Notes: generated from the letters alone by a model not told the origin. Shown: positions 8,639-21,322, counted from the stretch's first letter. The stretch: 64,000 bases of DNA from Haliea sp. E1-2-M8 (GCF_030649675.1 NZ_JAUTDR010000007.1:1-64000); one strand, 5' to 3'. Made by a program: numbers and translations.

Positions 8639-10255
8639 TTATGGATCCAGATGCAGGAAGTCGCGCTCCTGCAATTCGATCAGGGTGGGTACGCCGCGCC
8701 CGGTACTGGCGCGCAACAGCTGCTCCAGCTGCGCCAGGTTGGCGGCGCGCTCCGCCACGCAGCCCATGGCCCGGGCGGTGGCAACAAAGTCAGGGGTATA
8801 CAGGTCGCAGGCGATGGGCTCCATGCCCGCGTCGACAAAGTTCTGCGCGATCATGTCGTAGCGACAGTTGTTCCAGACCACCACGGCGATGCCGACAGCG
8901 GCCTCAACGGCGCTGGCCAGTTCCGGCAGGGTGAATTGCAGCCCGCCGTCACCGATCAGCGCGATGACCGGCCGCTCGGGGTGCGCCAGCCGGGCGCCGA
9001 TGGCTGCGGGCAGGGCGTAGCCCAGGGTGCCGTAGCCGGTGGCTGCGCTGGCGAAGCTCCGTGGAGCCGGCGGGTGATACTGGGCGGCGGCGAAGTAGGC
9101 CGGCTGGGTCGAATCAGCCATCAGGACCGCGCCCGGCAGGGCCCGCTGCAGGCAGTCCAGAAACGCCTGGTAGTCGGGCCGGTGCCCGGTGGTCGCGTCC
9201 ATGACGGCTGCGGTGCGACTGGCACCGTCGCGGGCGCGTTTCTCCAGCAGGGGCAGCAGCGCCGCCAGGGCGAGAGTGCTGTCGGCGCGAATCGCCACGT
9301 CGGGACGAACATTGCGGCAGAGCTGGGCGCTGTCGATGTCGATGCGCACCAGCTTGCCGCCGAGAGTAAAGCCGCCATCGAAGAAGAAATCGTAGTCGGT
9401 CTCGCTGAACTCGGTGCCGATGGCCAGCACTACGTCCGCGCTTGCGTACAGCGCGCGCACCGCCGGCAGCGAGGGGCTGCTGGCCACCAGCAGCGGGTGC
9501 TCCGGGGGCAGGATGCCGCGAGCGTTGTGGGTGCAGGTGACCGGCGCATCCAGCAACGCCGCCAGGTCCCGCACCTGGGCGGCGGCATCGGCGCTGCCGC
9601 CACCGAGGGCGATGACCGGGCGCTCGGCGCCGTTGAGCAGCGCTGCCGCCCGCGCAATTGCCGCCGGGTCCGGACCCGGCCGCGAGGGCAGTGGCCAGGG
9701 TGCAAGCTCCAGGTGGCTGGCATCGGCGCTGATCACGTCCTGGGGAATGCTGATGTGTACCGGCCCCGGGCGCTCACTGGCGAAGATGGCGAAGGCCCGG
9801 GCCAGCACCCGCGGCAGCTCGTCCGCGCGCATTAGACGGTGGCTCCAGACGCTGCACTCCGCCATCGCCGCCTGCAGGTTGCGGGTCTCGTGCAGGCGGC
9901 CCTCGCCGAGGCCGAGCTGGTGGCGGCTGTTGTCCGCCGAGATCACCAGCATTGGTACCGAGTCCTGCAGGGCCTGGCCCATGGCGGTGGCAATATTGAG
10001 TGCGCCGGGGCCGGATACGGTCAGGCAGGCGGCGGGTTTGCCGGTCACCCGGGCATAGCCGTCGGCCATGAAGCCGGCCCCCTGCTCGTGGCGGGGGGTG
10101 ATGTGGCGGATGCCGCTGCCGGGCAGGCCCCGATACAGCTCAATGGTGTGGGTGCCCGGAATGCCGAAGGCCAGCTCAATGCCGCAGGCCGCCAGCATCT
10201 GTGCCAGGTACTCGCCGCAGGTGATACCGCGCTGTCTGGTTTGAATAGTTGTCAT
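8639..10255 (-). CDS. ThDP-dependent decarboxylase, probable 5-guanidino-2-oxopentanoate decarboxylase (AruI-like)
   Basis: A 538-residue acetolactate-synthase-like ThDP enzyme. Order of domains: N-terminal pyrimidine-binding domain (FGIPGTHTIELYRG; the catalytic glutamate in RHEQGAGFMADGYAR), central domain, and C-terminal pyrophosphate domain (ATGYGTLGYALPAAIGA, IGDGGLQFTLPELASA, with NNCRYDMI finishing the metal site). No small regulatory subunit gene is nearby, and the enzyme is coupled to an aminotransferase. Both points argue against branched-chain amino acid synthesis and for the AruI role: decarboxylation of 2-ketoarginine to 4-guanidinobutanal. It lies 66 bases after the MFS gene and two bases before the aminotransferase. 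Confidence 0.8.
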   Translation of the reverse strand: MTTIQTRQRGITCGEYLAQMLAACGIELAFGIPGTHTIELYRGLPGSGIRHITPRHEQGAGFMADGYARVTGKPAACLTVSGPGALNIATAMGQALQDSVPMLVISADNSRHQLGLGEGRLHETRNLQAAMAECSVWSHRLMRADELPRVLARAFAIFASERPGPVHISIPQDVISADASHLELAPWPLPSRPGPDPAAIARAAALLNGAERPVIALGGGSADAAAQVRDLAALLDAPVTCTHNARGILPPEHPLLVASSPSLPAVRALYASADVVLAIGTEFSETDYDFFFDGGFTLGGKLVRIDIDSAQLCRNVRPDVAIRADSTLALAALLPLLEKRARDGASRTAAVMDATTGHRPDYQAFLDCLQRALPGAVLMADSTQPAYFAAAQYHPPAPRSFASAATGYGTLGYALPAAIGARLAHPERPVIALIGDGGLQFTLPELASAVEAAVGIAVVVWNNCRYDMIAQNFVDAGMEPIACDLYTPDFVATARAMGCVAERAANLAQLEQLLRASTGRGVPTLIELQERDFLHLDP

Positions 10256-10321
10256 GCGGTGAATGGTAGCCGGGCGCCTGTCGGTTAGCCAGCGCCTGCA
10301 CCGCGGCCTGGCCCGCTTCGG

Positions 10322-11518
10322 TCAGCGCCGTTCCCGCAGCACCAATAGCACCAGCACGATAAAGAACACGGTGGCGCTGAACACGGGCGCCAGCGCCGGG
10401 TGCACCTGGTACAGGGCGCCGGCGGAGATTGGCCCCACGACAAAGCCAATAGCCGGGCAGGCGGCGACCAGGCCGGCAACGGCGCCCTGTTCCTCGGGCG
10501 CCACCGCCAGTGAGGCGCTGGCAGCGATGGAGGGCATGGTCAGCCCCAGCCCGGTGCCGATGAAGGCCATGCCGACCGCCAGCAGTGGGAAGCGGTCCGC
10601 GCTGGCGAGAAGGACGGCGCCGAACAGCATGGCCAGCAGCCCCAGGCGAATGAACTGCCCGGGTTCCAGCTTGACCCGCTGCATCACCGTGATCTGCACC
10701 AGAAAGGTGAAGGCGGCGGAGACCATCAGTGCCGCGCCGGTCATTTGCGCGGTCTGGATGCCGCTCAGGTCCAGCTTGTCCTGCAGGGTAAAACCCAGGG
10801 TCTGCTGGATACCCGAGAACCCCACGAACAGCCCCACCGTGGTTGCCAGCAGGTGCCGGACCCGGCGGTCGGAAAACCGCAGCCGCACCCGCAGATGGCG
10901 CGGTACCAGGTCCCGTTGCGGCGTAAGCGGCAATTGGCGCCAGATCAGCAGGGCAGCGGAGGCCGCCAGCGCCGCGGCAAAATAGAGCGGAGCAAGCAGG
11001 CCAAAGGTCGCCAGCGCGCCGCTCACCGCGGGCCCGAGGATGGTGCCCATGCTGTTGGCGGTGCCCAGCTTGGCCATGGTCCGGGTGCGGTGTTCGGTAC
11101 TGCTGTTGTCGGCCGCATAGGCCGTGGTGGCCGGGCTGGTGGCCGACATGATCACCGCCTGGCCGCAGCGCGCCAGCAGCGCCACCCCGTACAGCAGGGT
11201 GCCGCCCAGCAAGCCCGCCAGGCCGGCGTAGAACACGCTGGTGAACACCAGGGTGCCCACGGTATACCCCAGCAGGCCGGTGATGATGATGGGCTTGCGT
11301 CCGACCCGGTCACTGAGCCGGCCCCAGTGGGGCGACGCCAGGGCAAAGACCAGAGCCGAAACGGCGATAATCGAAGTGATCTGCAACTCACTCATCGCCA
11401 CTTCCCGCCCCAGCGGGGCGAGGATGGCAAACACCAGTGACTGACCGATCCCGGTGGCCATCAGGGCCAGGATCAGTACCGTCAGCTGCCCCGTCGCCAG
11501 TTTGCTATTGGTCATCAT
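10322..11518 (-). CDS. MFS transporter
   Basis: A 398-residue major facilitator with about twelve hydrophobic segments. The inter-helix 2-3 motif is visible as GRLSDRVGRKP (about residues 66-76), and helix 5 has the motif C-like stretch MGTILGPAVSGALA typical of drug:H+ antiporters. It begins MMTNSKLATGQ; the second ATG is equally possible. The gene lies directly upstream of the AruI-like gene on the same strand. It may therefore move arginine, a guanidino compound or a pathway product, but its family membership points to proton-coupled efflux or uptake without naming a substrate. Confidence 0.85.
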   Translation of the reverse strand: MMTNSKLATGQLTVLILALMATGIGQSLVFAILAPLGREVAMSELQITSIIAVSALVFALASPHWGRLSDRVGRKPIIITGLLGYTVGTLVFTSVFYAGLAGLLGGTLLYGVALLARCGQAVIMSATSPATTAYAADNSSTEHRTRTMAKLGTANSMGTILGPAVSGALATFGLLAPLYFAAALAASAALLIWRQLPLTPQRDLVPRHLRVRLRFSDRRVRHLLATTVGLFVGFSGIQQTLGFTLQDKLDLSGIQTAQMTGAALMVSAAFTFLVQITVMQRVKLEPGQFIRLGLLAMLFGAVLLASADRFPLLAVGMAFIGTGLGLTMPSIAASASLAVAPEEQGAVAGLVAACPAIGFVVGPISAGALYQVHPALAPVFSATVFFIVLVLLVLRERR

Positions 11519-11543
11519 GGGCTGACGTGGCTGGCGCCCCGGG

Positions 11544-12368
11544 TCACGCGGGCTCGTCCCGGCCCACTTTGCCCAGGCCGGGCATGAACCGCGGATAGCT
11601 CACCGGGAACAGGCGGCTCAGCAGGTTGATGAATTTCGCGTCCGGCCCCAGGATCAGGCGCGGTTTGCGCTTCGCCACGGCGGCAATGATCTGGGCGGCG
11701 GCGGATTCCGCGCTGGTGCGCACATGCTGGTCGAACAGGGCGGCTTTTTCATCGGCGCTGACATCCGCCGGCCCGCCGCGACTGCGACGAGCGATATTGG
11801 TGCCCACGCCACCGGGGTGGACACAGCAGATATGCACGTTGCTGCCAGCCATCTCCATGCGCAGGGCCTCGGTGTAGCCGCGCACCGCGAACTTGGCGGC
11901 GTTGTAGGCGGACTGGGTGGGCACCCCGATCATGCCGAAAATGGAGGAAATATTGACCAGGTGGCCCTGTGGCGCGGCCTTCAGCAGGGGCAGGAAGGCC
12001 ATGGTGCCGTGCACCACGCCCCAGAAATTGACCCCCATCAGCCACTGCACGTCATCGTAGTTGCACTCATCCACCCGGGCGCTATAGGCCACCCCCGCGT
12101 TGTTGACCACGATGTCCACCGCCAACTGCTGTTCCGCGATGGTGGCTGCCCAGCGGTCCACGGCCGCCTTGTCGGATACGTCCACCTGCTGCTGGACTAC
12201 CGGTGCGTCCTTGTGCTCCAGGCTGGCTACGGTTTCCGCCAGGCCGCCGGTATCGACATCGCCGAGGAACAGGGCACAGCCCTCGCGGTTCAACTGTTGC
12301 GCCAGGGCGCGGCCGATGCCGGAACCGGCGCCGGTGATAACGGCGGATTTACCTGTGCTGTAAGCCAT
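11544..12368 (-). CDS. SDR family NAD(P)-dependent oxidoreductase
   Basis: A 274-residue short-chain dehydrogenase. Cofactor motif TGAGSGIG at the N-terminus, NNAG in the middle, LVNISSIFG with the catalytic serine and YNAAK as YxxxK. The long C-terminal tail with KRKPRLILGPDAKFINLLSR is often seen in SDRs annotated as acyl-lipid or retinol-type dehydrogenases. The ATG at 12368 (MAYSTGKSAV) is chosen; an upstream GGGAA is present, and the frame continues to 12404 without family-like residues. It lies upstream of the MFS and Aru-like genes on the same strand (25 bases). A role in oxidising 4-guanidinobutanal is not supported, because that step normally uses an aldehyde dehydrogenase. Confidence 0.85.
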   Translation of the reverse strand: MAYSTGKSAVITGAGSGIGRALAQQLNREGCALFLGDVDTGGLAETVASLEHKDAPVVQQQVDVSDKAAVDRWAATIAEQQLAVDIVVNNAGVAYSARVDECNYDDVQWLMGVNFWGVVHGTMAFLPLLKAAPQGHLVNISSIFGMIGVPTQSAYNAAKFAVRGYTEALRMEMAGSNVHICCVHPGGVGTNIARRSRGGPADVSADEKAALFDQHVRTSAESAAAQIIAAVAKRKPRLILGPDAKFINLLSRLFPVSYPRFMPGLGKVGRDEPA

Positions 12369-12605
12369 GGAGTGGAAACTTCCCTGTTGTCGGACTGGTC
12401 CCACATCATAGGAAACCGCCTGCGCGACGCAACCGTTTTCTCTGGCCGCGGCTCAATAAGCGCCAGGATACGTCCCTCAAGACCCGGCTATCCGCGCTGG
12501 ACACTGCTGGGGGTATCCCCTACAATCTGCGCCCAGATTTCCCGAGTCCGGACTGCGCCCCGGACTTCGTTTGCACCTGTGAATAACCAGAGCTGATTCT
12601 ATGAG

Positions 12606-12642
12606 AAAAAGCGAGATGTGGTCTTCCCATCTCGCTTTTTTT
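12606..12642 (+). terminator. intrinsic terminator / attenuator hairpin in the carA leader
   Basis: A perfect inverted repeat: AAAAAGCGAGATG (12606-12618) and its complement CATCTCGCTTTTT (12628-12640) flank a 9-base loop and run into a T tract. It lies only 46 bases before the carA start and points into carA. It overlaps a short open frame from ATG 12601 to TGA 12672 (23 codons before the stop) that could act as a leader peptide. carAB leader attenuation is known in Pseudomonas, so regulation by premature termination is a reasonable reading. It could also be a simple terminator of an upstream transcript, although the upstream gene runs the other way. Confidence 0.75.
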
Positions 12643-12687
12643 CGGGCGCCCGCAGCAAAGGTTTGCCGCTGAATCTTGGAGGTGTTC

Positions 12688-13830
12688 TTGTCCAGTCCAG
12701 CCCTGTTAGCCCTTGAAGATGGCACTGTTTTCAGAGGCGTGGCGATAGGTGCTGAAGGCGCCTCGGTCGGCGAAGTGGTGTTCAATACCGCGATGACCGG
12801 CTACCAGGAGATCCTCACCGATCCCTCCTATGCCCGGCAGATCATTACCCTGACCTATCCCCACATCGGCAATACCGGCACCAATGACGAGGACGAGGAG
12901 TCCGCGAACATCTGGGCCGCGGGGCTGGTGATCCGCGACTTGCCACTGATGGCCAGCAACTACCGCAACCAGGAAGACCTGCAGAGCTATCTGCAGCGGC
13001 GCAATATTGTCGCTATCGCCGATATCGACACCCGCCGCCTGACCCGGATCCTGCGCGACAAGGGCGCCCAGAACGGCTGCATCATGGCCGGTGCCGACCT
13101 CGATGAGGAAGCCGCCCTGGCCCAGGCCCGCGGCTTCGCCGGCCTCAAGGGCATGGACCTGGCCCAGGAGGTGTCCGTTGCGGAACCTTACTCCTGGCGT
13201 GAGGGCAGCTGGCAGCACGGCGTCGGTCACAGCGAGCGCCCCGAGGCGGAACTGCCCTGGCACGTGGTAGCTTACGATTACGGCACCAAGCGCAACATCC
13301 TGCGGATGCTGGTGGACCGCGGCTGCCGCCTTACCGTGGTGCCGGCCAAAACGCCTGCCGCCGAAGTACTGGCACTGGCCCCGGACGGGGTGTTTCTGGC
13401 CAATGGCCCCGGCGACCCGGAGCCCTGCGACTACGCGATCCGCGCCATCCGCGCAATCCTGGAGACCGACATCCCGGTGTTCGGCATCTGCCTGGGCCAC
13501 CAGCTGCTGGCTTTGGCCAGCGGTGGCCGTACCGTCAAGATGAGCCTCGGCCACCACGGCGCCAACCATCCGGTCAAGAACCTGGACGACGGCACCGTGC
13601 TGATAACCAGCCAGAACCACGGCTTCGCCGTCGATGAGGCCGGGCTGCCGGACAATCTGCGGGTGACCCACGTGTCCCTGTTCGACGGCACGCTGCAGGG
13701 TATCCACCGCACCGACAAGGCGGCCTTCAGCTTCCAGGGCCATCCGGAAGCGAGCCCGGGTCCCCACGACGCGGCGCCGCTGTTTGACCATTTCATTGAG
13801 CTCATTGTCGCAAGAGCAGGAAACCGCTGA
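12688..13830 (+). CDS. carA: carbamoyl-phosphate synthase small (glutaminase) subunit
   Basis: A 380-residue subunit that hydrolyses glutamine and channels ammonia to CarB for carbamoyl phosphate, feeding pyrimidines and arginine. The N-terminal CPSase domain has [17 protein letters not shown]. The class I glutaminase domain has the nucleophile in [17 protein letters not shown] (Cys268) and the His/Glu pair in [12 protein letters not shown]. The start is TTG at 12688 with a perfect GGAGG five bases upstream; the TTG at 12676 lies before that site. carB follows after 6 bases. The leader carries a terminator-like hairpin (12606-12642). dapB, which precedes carA in Pseudomonas, is not found here. 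Confidence 0.98.
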   Translation: MSSPALLALEDGTVFRGVAIGAEGASVGEVVFNTAMTGYQEILTDPSYARQIITLTYPHIGNTGTNDEDEESANIWAAGLVIRDLPLMASNYRNQEDLQSYLQRRNIVAIADIDTRRLTRILRDKGAQNGCIMAGADLDEEAALAQARGFAGLKGMDLAQEVSVAEPYSWREGSWQHGVGHSERPEAELPWHVVAYDYGTKRNILRMLVDRGCRLTVVPAKTPAAEVLALAPDGVFLANGPGDPEPCDYAIRAIRAILETDIPVFGICLGHQLLALASGGRTVKMSLGHHGANHPVKNLDDGTVLITSQNHGFAVDEAGLPDNLRVTHVSLFDGTLQGIHRTDKAAFSFQGHPEASPGPHDAAPLFDHFIELIVARAGNR

Positions 13831-13836
13831 TTCGCC

Positions 13837-17054
<3,218 letters not shown>

Positions 17055-17058
<4 letters not shown>

Positions 17059-17531
17059 GCAAGGTACCCATGACAGTCAGCGGTGAGCGTCGCCTGCGGG
17101 AAGAGCTGGACCGGCTCAAACGGATCGAGCGCCCGCGCATCACCCAGGCCATCGCCGAGGCCCGGGAGCACGGCGACCTGAAGGAAAATGCCGAGTACCA
17201 CGCCGCCCGCGAGCAGCAGAGCTTTGCCGAGGGACGGATCCAGGATATCGAGGGCAAGCTCGGCAACGCCCAGGTGATTGATGTCACCACGATCCCGCGT
17301 ACCGGCAAGGTTATTTTTGGCACTACGGTAGAGCTGATCAATGTCGACACCGATGCGACGGTGACCTACCGCATCGTTGGCGAAGACGAAGCCGACGTCA
17401 AAAACAACCTGATCTCAGTGGGCTCCCCCATTGCCCGCGCCCTGATTGGCAAGGAGGAGGGTGACATTGTGGTGGTCAGGGCTCCCGCCGGGGATATCGA
17501 ATACGAGATCGGCGAGGTGCTGCACATCTAA
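17055..17531 (+). CDS. greA: transcription elongation factor GreA
   Basis: A 158-residue cleavage factor that rescues backtracked RNA polymerase by reaching through the secondary channel. The N-terminal coiled coil carries the conserved acidic tip motif [20 protein letters not shown], and the C-terminal FKBP-like domain ends [20 protein letters not shown]. The ATG at 17055 overlaps the carB stop, so it is the last gene of the carAB-greA unit. Three tandem palindromes directly after the stop probably form the transcript end. Confidence 0.98.
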
Positions 17532-17537
17532 AAGAGG

Positions 17538-17649
17538 ATGGGGACAGGTCTCGCCTGCGAGACCTGTCCCCATAGCCTCATCCAGGTCTCGCCTGCGAGA
17601 CCTGTCCCCATAGCTTCATCCAAGTCTCGCCTGCGAGACCTGTCCCCAT
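17538..17649. repeat. three tandem 38-bp palindromic units
   Basis: Unit starts are spaced exactly 38 bases (17546, 17584, 17622). Each carries the dyad AGGTCTCGC-CT-GCGAGACCT followed by GTCCCCAT; the third unit has one change (AAGTCT). The first unit is preceded by ATGGGGAC, so 17538-17573 is a perfect 17+2+17 inverted repeat. Ten-base spacers AGCCTCATCC and AGCTTCATCC separate the units. The array fills the space between the convergent greA and 17659-18000 genes. The form suits a REP-like repeat or a bidirectional terminator; no U tract follows. CRISPR is excluded by the short near-constant spacers. Confidence 0.9.
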
Positions 17650-17658
17650 GGCCTCTCA

Positions 17659-18000
17659 TTACCCCCGCTCGCGCTGGAACAGTTTCAGCTCGGTCAGTAC
17701 CAGACGCGCCATCAGCCGCACCAGCAGGGCGTGATTCTCCCGGCGCATGTTGGCCAGCCCTTCATCGATATCACGATACAGCTGCTCGCGCTCGGCATCG
17801 GTCAGGCCCGGCGGCAGGGTGACGCTGATGCTCTGCTGTTCGGAGTCGCCGAGTTCGCTGTAGATGTTGCTGAGCTGGGTGGCGGCGAAGTCGATCAATG
17901 CCTGGTCCGCGCCGCGCGAAGCCAGTAGCTTGCGCAGTTCTCGGTCCAGCCACGCCATGCCCTGGGCGCGCTGGGAGGGGAAATCAAGTATGTCTCCCAT
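17659..18000 (-). CDS. conserved-type hypothetical protein, 113 aa
   Basis: A 113-residue, mostly helical, charged protein (MGDILDFPSQRAQGMAWLDR ...) with no signal peptide, membrane segment or motif I recognise. A mid-segment SISVTLPPGLTDAEREQLYR looks like a short strand followed by a helix. It lies convergent to greA and in the same direction as yhbY, 147 bases downstream of it. The codon pattern is consistent with a real gene, and the opposite strand is non-coding here. No function is proposed. Confidence 0.65.
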   Translation of the reverse strand: MGDILDFPSQRAQGMAWLDRELRKLLASRGADQALIDFAATQLSNIYSELGDSEQQSISVTLPPGLTDAEREQLYRDIDEGLANMRRENHALLVRLMARLVLTELKLFQRERG

Positions 18001-18147
18001 GGATCGGTGTCCGCGTTCCTGTTGTCGCTCAATCCTAGCCCCGGTCTGTCCCGATGGGAAGTGCCCCTGCGGTGTTAGTCGACCTTTTCGGGGTGCGTGT
18101 CCAGGTTACTGGACAGTGGCGCTGCGGAGGATCCGGCGAGAGCCTGG

Positions 18148-18459
18148 CTACAGCACCCGAATCAGATTGGACAGCCGCGGATCCGGCTTTTTCGCCCGCT
18201 TCAGCAATAGCACGATATTGCCGACGCTTTGCACCAAAGTGGCGCCAGTCTCGGCGCAGAGGGCGGCGGCTGCGGCACTGCGGGCCTCCCGGTCGCCGAC
18301 CGCGATCTTCACCTTGATCAGTTCGTGGTCGTCCAGCGCCCGTTGGACTTCCTGCAGGACGTTGTCGCTCAGGCCATTACCCGCAACTGTGACCACCGGC
18401 TTCAGCTTGTGGCCTATGGCGCGCAATTGTTTTTGGTCCAGACTGGCTTTCTTGCTCAT
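18148..18459 (-). CDS. yhbY: CRM-domain RNA-binding protein YhbY
   Basis: A 103-residue single-domain CRM (YhbY) protein linked in enterobacteria to pre-50S ribosomes. The typical order is seen: LDQKQLRAIGHKLKPVVTVA, GLSDNVLQEVQRALDDHELI, KVKIAVGDREAR, and ATLVQSVGNIVLLLKRAKK with the GNxxxLxR core. It diverges from rlmE, the usual arrangement in gammaproteobacteria (yhbY next to rlmE-ftsH). The shared intergenic region 18460-18576 should contain both promoters. Confidence 0.95.
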   Translation of the reverse strand: MSKKASLDQKQLRAIGHKLKPVVTVAGNGLSDNVLQEVQRALDDHELIKVKIAVGDREARSAAAAALCAETGATLVQSVGNIVLLLKRAKKPDPRLSNLIRVL

Positions 18460-18576
18460 GGGGTTTCCGCGCTACAATGGCGAGTTTTGGGGGCGAACAG
18501 TCTACACAAGCAGTGGCCTGACGCCTAGTTCCCGCATTCACCATCACCGGCAGCGGTCGGCGCAGCAAGGGCATTC

Positions 18577-19215
18577 ATGGCCAGGAAGACATCCTCCAGC
18601 AAGGCGTGGCTCCGGGAGCACCGCAACGACCCCTACGTGCAGCGCGCCCAGCGCGAGGGTTATCGCTCCCGGGCCTGCTTCAAGTTGTTGGAAATACAGG
18701 AAAAAGACCGCCTGCTGAAGCCCGGCATGACCGTGCTGGACCTGGGCAGTGCCCCCGGCGGCTGGTCCCAGGTGGCGGCGCAGCTGGTCGGCCACCACGG
18801 CCGCGTGGTGGCTTCGGACATACTGCCCATGGACAGCATCGCCGGCGTTGAATTCATCCTCGGTGATTTCACCGAAGACGCAGTGTTCGCGCAGGTGCTC
18901 ACGGCACTGGGCGCTGCGCCGGTGGAGGTGGTGATCTCCGACATGGCGCCCAACATGAGCGGAGTGAACGCTGTCGACCAGCCGCGGTCTATGTATCTGG
19001 TTGAGTTGGCTCTGGATATGTCGCGGCAGGTGCTGGCCCCGGGTGGGTCCTTTGTGGCCAAAGTGTTCCAGGGCGAGGGGTTCGACGAGATTTTTCGCGA
19101 TACCAAGGCGCTGTTTGGCAAGGTGCTGACGCGCAAGCCCAAGGCGTCCCGGCCCCGGTCCCGCGAGGTCTACCTCGTGGCAAAGGAGTTTCGGGGCTGG
19201 GCTGGCGAGGGTTGA
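18577..19215 (+). CDS. rlmE: 23S rRNA (uridine-2'-O-)methyltransferase RlmE (FtsJ/RrmJ)
   Basis: A 212-residue SAM-dependent methyltransferase that modifies U2552 of 23S rRNA in assembling 50S subunits. The SAM loop is [17 protein letters not shown]. The K-D-K-E catalytic set is visible as [27 protein letters not shown] and [10 protein letters not shown]. It lies directly upstream of ftsH as in E. coli and Pseudomonas, with 157 bases between them. Confidence 0.97.
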   Translation: MARKTSSSKAWLREHRNDPYVQRAQREGYRSRACFKLLEIQEKDRLLKPGMTVLDLGSAPGGWSQVAAQLVGHHGRVVASDILPMDSIAGVEFILGDFTEDAVFAQVLTALGAAPVEVVISDMAPNMSGVNAVDQPRSMYLVELALDMSRQVLAPGGSFVAKVFQGEGFDEIFRDTKALFGKVLTRKPKASRPRSREVYLVAKEFRGWAGEG

Positions 19216-19372
19216 AACGTGGAGTCGCGGACCCATGTAGTGTACATTGGAAGTCTTTGTCTGCCGTTGCAATGAGCCCCTTTCCGGGCGCATCCGTATA
19301 ACCGGCTATAATCAGGGAGAAACAGGCTGTCACGTCCGCCCTGCGGGGTGGTTTTTTGGTGAGGACACAGCG

Positions 19373-21310
19373 TTGAATGATATGGCGAAAAATTTACTCT
19401 TATGGCTGGTGATTGCTGCGGTTCTACTGTCGGTATTCAATAATTTCAACATGCAGAGCCCGACCCAGCAGGTCGGCTACTCGGATTTCATCCAGGAAAT
19501 CCAGAACGAGCAGATCAAGAAGGTCGTGGTGGACGGCCTCACCATCAATGGTGAGCGCTTCGACGGCACGCGCTTCGAGACTATCCGCCCGATGGTCGAA
19601 GATCCCAAGCTGATCGACGACCTGTTGCAGCACAATGTCGAGGTTATCGGTCGCAAGCCCGAGACGCAGAGCGTCTGGACCCAGCTGCTGGTAGCCAGTT
19701 TCCCGATCCTGATCATCATCGCCGTATTCATGTTCTTCATGCGCCAGATGCAGGGCGGTGCGGGCGGCCGCGGCGGCCCCATGAGTTTCGGCAAGAGCAA
19801 GGCGCGCCTGCTCGGTGAAGACCAGATCACCACGACGTTTGCCGACGTGGCCGGTGTCGACGAAGCCAAGGAAGACGTGCAGGAGCTGGTCGAGTTCCTG
19901 CGCGATCCCGGTCGATTCCAGAAACTGGGTGGCCGCATTCCCCGCGGCGTGTTGATGGTCGGCCAGCCCGGTACCGGCAAGACCCTGCTCGCCAAGGCGA
20001 TCGCAGGCGAAGCCAAGGTGCCGTTCTTCTCGATCTCGGGTTCCGATTTCGTGGAAATGTTCGTCGGCGTCGGTGCGTCCCGGGTGCGGGACATGTTCGA
20101 CCAGGCCAAGAAACAGGCCCCCTGCATCATTTTCATCGATGAGATCGATGCTGTCGGCCGCCATCGTGGTGCCGGCCTCGGTGGCGGTCACGACGAACGC
20201 GAGCAAACCCTGAACCAGTTACTGGTGGAAATGGACGGCTTCGAGGTCAACGACGGCGTTATCGTCATTGCCGCCACCAACCGCCCCGACGTCCTGGACC
20301 CGGCTTTGCTGCGCCCCGGCCGCTTCGACCGCCAGGTCGTGGTGGGCCTGCCCGATATCCGCGGCCGCGAGCAGATTCTCAAGGTTCACATGCGCAAGGT
20401 GCCACTGGGGGAAGACGTGGCGCCCTCCAAGATCGCCCGCGGCACACCCGGATTCTCCGGTGCCGACCTCGCCAACCTGGTGAACGAAGCCGCCCTGTTT
20501 GCAGCCCGTACCGGGGTGCGCACCGTGGGCATGACCCAGTTCGAGATGGCCAAGGACAAGATCATGATGGGCGCGGAGCGCAAATCCATGGTCATGTCGG
20601 AGAAAGAGAAGCGCAATACCGCTTACCACGAGGCGGGGCACGCCATTGTCGGGCGCCTGGTGCCGGAGCACGACCCGGTCTACAAGGTCAGTATCATTCC
20701 TCGCGGTCGCGCCCTTGGCGTAACCATGTTCCTGCCGGAAGAGGACCGCTACAGCCACAGCCGGCGTCATATTATCAGCCAGATCTGCAGCCTGTTCGGT
20801 GGCCGTATCGCCGAGGAGATGACGCTGGGCAAGGACGGTGTTACCACCGGTGCCTCCAACGATATCCAGCGGGCGACCGAGATCGCGCGCAAGATGGTCA
20901 CCAAGTGGGGCCTGTCGGAAAAACTGGGGCCGCTGATGTACGACGAAGCCGAAGAGGAGATCTTCCTCGGGCGCTCCGCCGGGCATCAGAACAAGTCCAT
21001 CTCTGGCGAGACCGCCAAGGCGATCGATGAGGAGGTGCGCAGCATCATCGACGAGTGCTACGCCACCGCCCAGCGGATACTCGAGGAAAATATCGACAAG
21101 CTGCACGCCATGGCCGATGCCCTGATGCTGTACGAAACCATTGATGCCGACCAGATCGGCGACATCATGGAAGGGCGCACCCCGCGTGAGCCCAGTGACT
21201 GGGGCGGCACCGCCGGCGGCAGCAAGCCGGACAAGCCCGATACCCGCGCCAGCAAGGGGCAGGAAGGCGAAGCCGGCAGCCCCATTGGCGGCCCCGCCGG
21301 CGAACACTGA
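19373..21310 (+). CDS. ftsH: ATP-dependent zinc metalloprotease FtsH
   Basis: A 645-residue membrane AAA+ protease that degrades membrane and regulatory proteins. Two membrane spans (about residues 6-24 and 102-124) flank a periplasmic loop. The AAA module has Walker A GQPGTGKT (197-204), Walker B IIFIDEID and the arginine-finger region [18 protein letters not shown]. The zinc site is HEAGH (419-423). The start is taken as TTG at 19373 (LNDMAKN), with GAGGA seven bases upstream; E. coli ftsH also has a TTG start at this point. The ATG at 19382 is the alternative. The C-terminal tail is rich in Gly, Pro and Lys, as usual. Confidence 0.97.
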   Translation: MNDMAKNLLLWLVIAAVLLSVFNNFNMQSPTQQVGYSDFIQEIQNEQIKKVVVDGLTINGERFDGTRFETIRPMVEDPKLIDDLLQHNVEVIGRKPETQSVWTQLLVASFPILIIIAVFMFFMRQMQGGAGGRGGPMSFGKSKARLLGEDQITTTFADVAGVDEAKEDVQELVEFLRDPGRFQKLGGRIPRGVLMVGQPGTGKTLLAKAIAGEAKVPFFSISGSDFVEMFVGVGASRVRDMFDQAKKQAPCIIFIDEIDAVGRHRGAGLGGGHDEREQTLNQLLVEMDGFEVNDGVIVIAATNRPDVLDPALLRPGRFDRQVVVGLPDIRGREQILKVHMRKVPLGEDVAPSKIARGTPGFSGADLANLVNEAALFAARTGVRTVGMTQFEMAKDKIMMGAERKSMVMSEKEKRNTAYHEAGHAIVGRLVPEHDPVYKVSIIPRGRALGVTMFLPEEDRYSHSRRHIISQICSLFGGRIAEEMTLGKDGVTTGASNDIQRATEIARKMVTKWGLSEKLGPLMYDEAEEEIFLGRSAGHQNKSISGETAKAIDEEVRSIIDECYATAQRILEENIDKLHAMADALMLYETIDADQIGDIMEGRTPREPSDWGGTAGGSKPDKPDTRASKGQEGEAGSPIGGPAGEH

Positions 21311-21322
21311 CGCGCAACCCCT

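Noticed and set aside
5169-8861. Long plus-strand open frames across the aru-like operon
   Set aside because: The minus strand codes for recognisable enzymes with intact motifs and coupled starts and stops; the plus frames are antisense shadows.
8639-10255. Acetolactate synthase large subunit (ilvB/ilvI)
   Set aside because: No small subunit gene follows and the gene is coupled to an aminotransferase and guanidino/ureido hydrolases, which suits AruI better.
17538-17659. CRISPR-like array after greA
   Set aside because: Only three units, spacers of 10 bases that are nearly identical, and the repeat itself is a full palindrome; no cas genes nearby.
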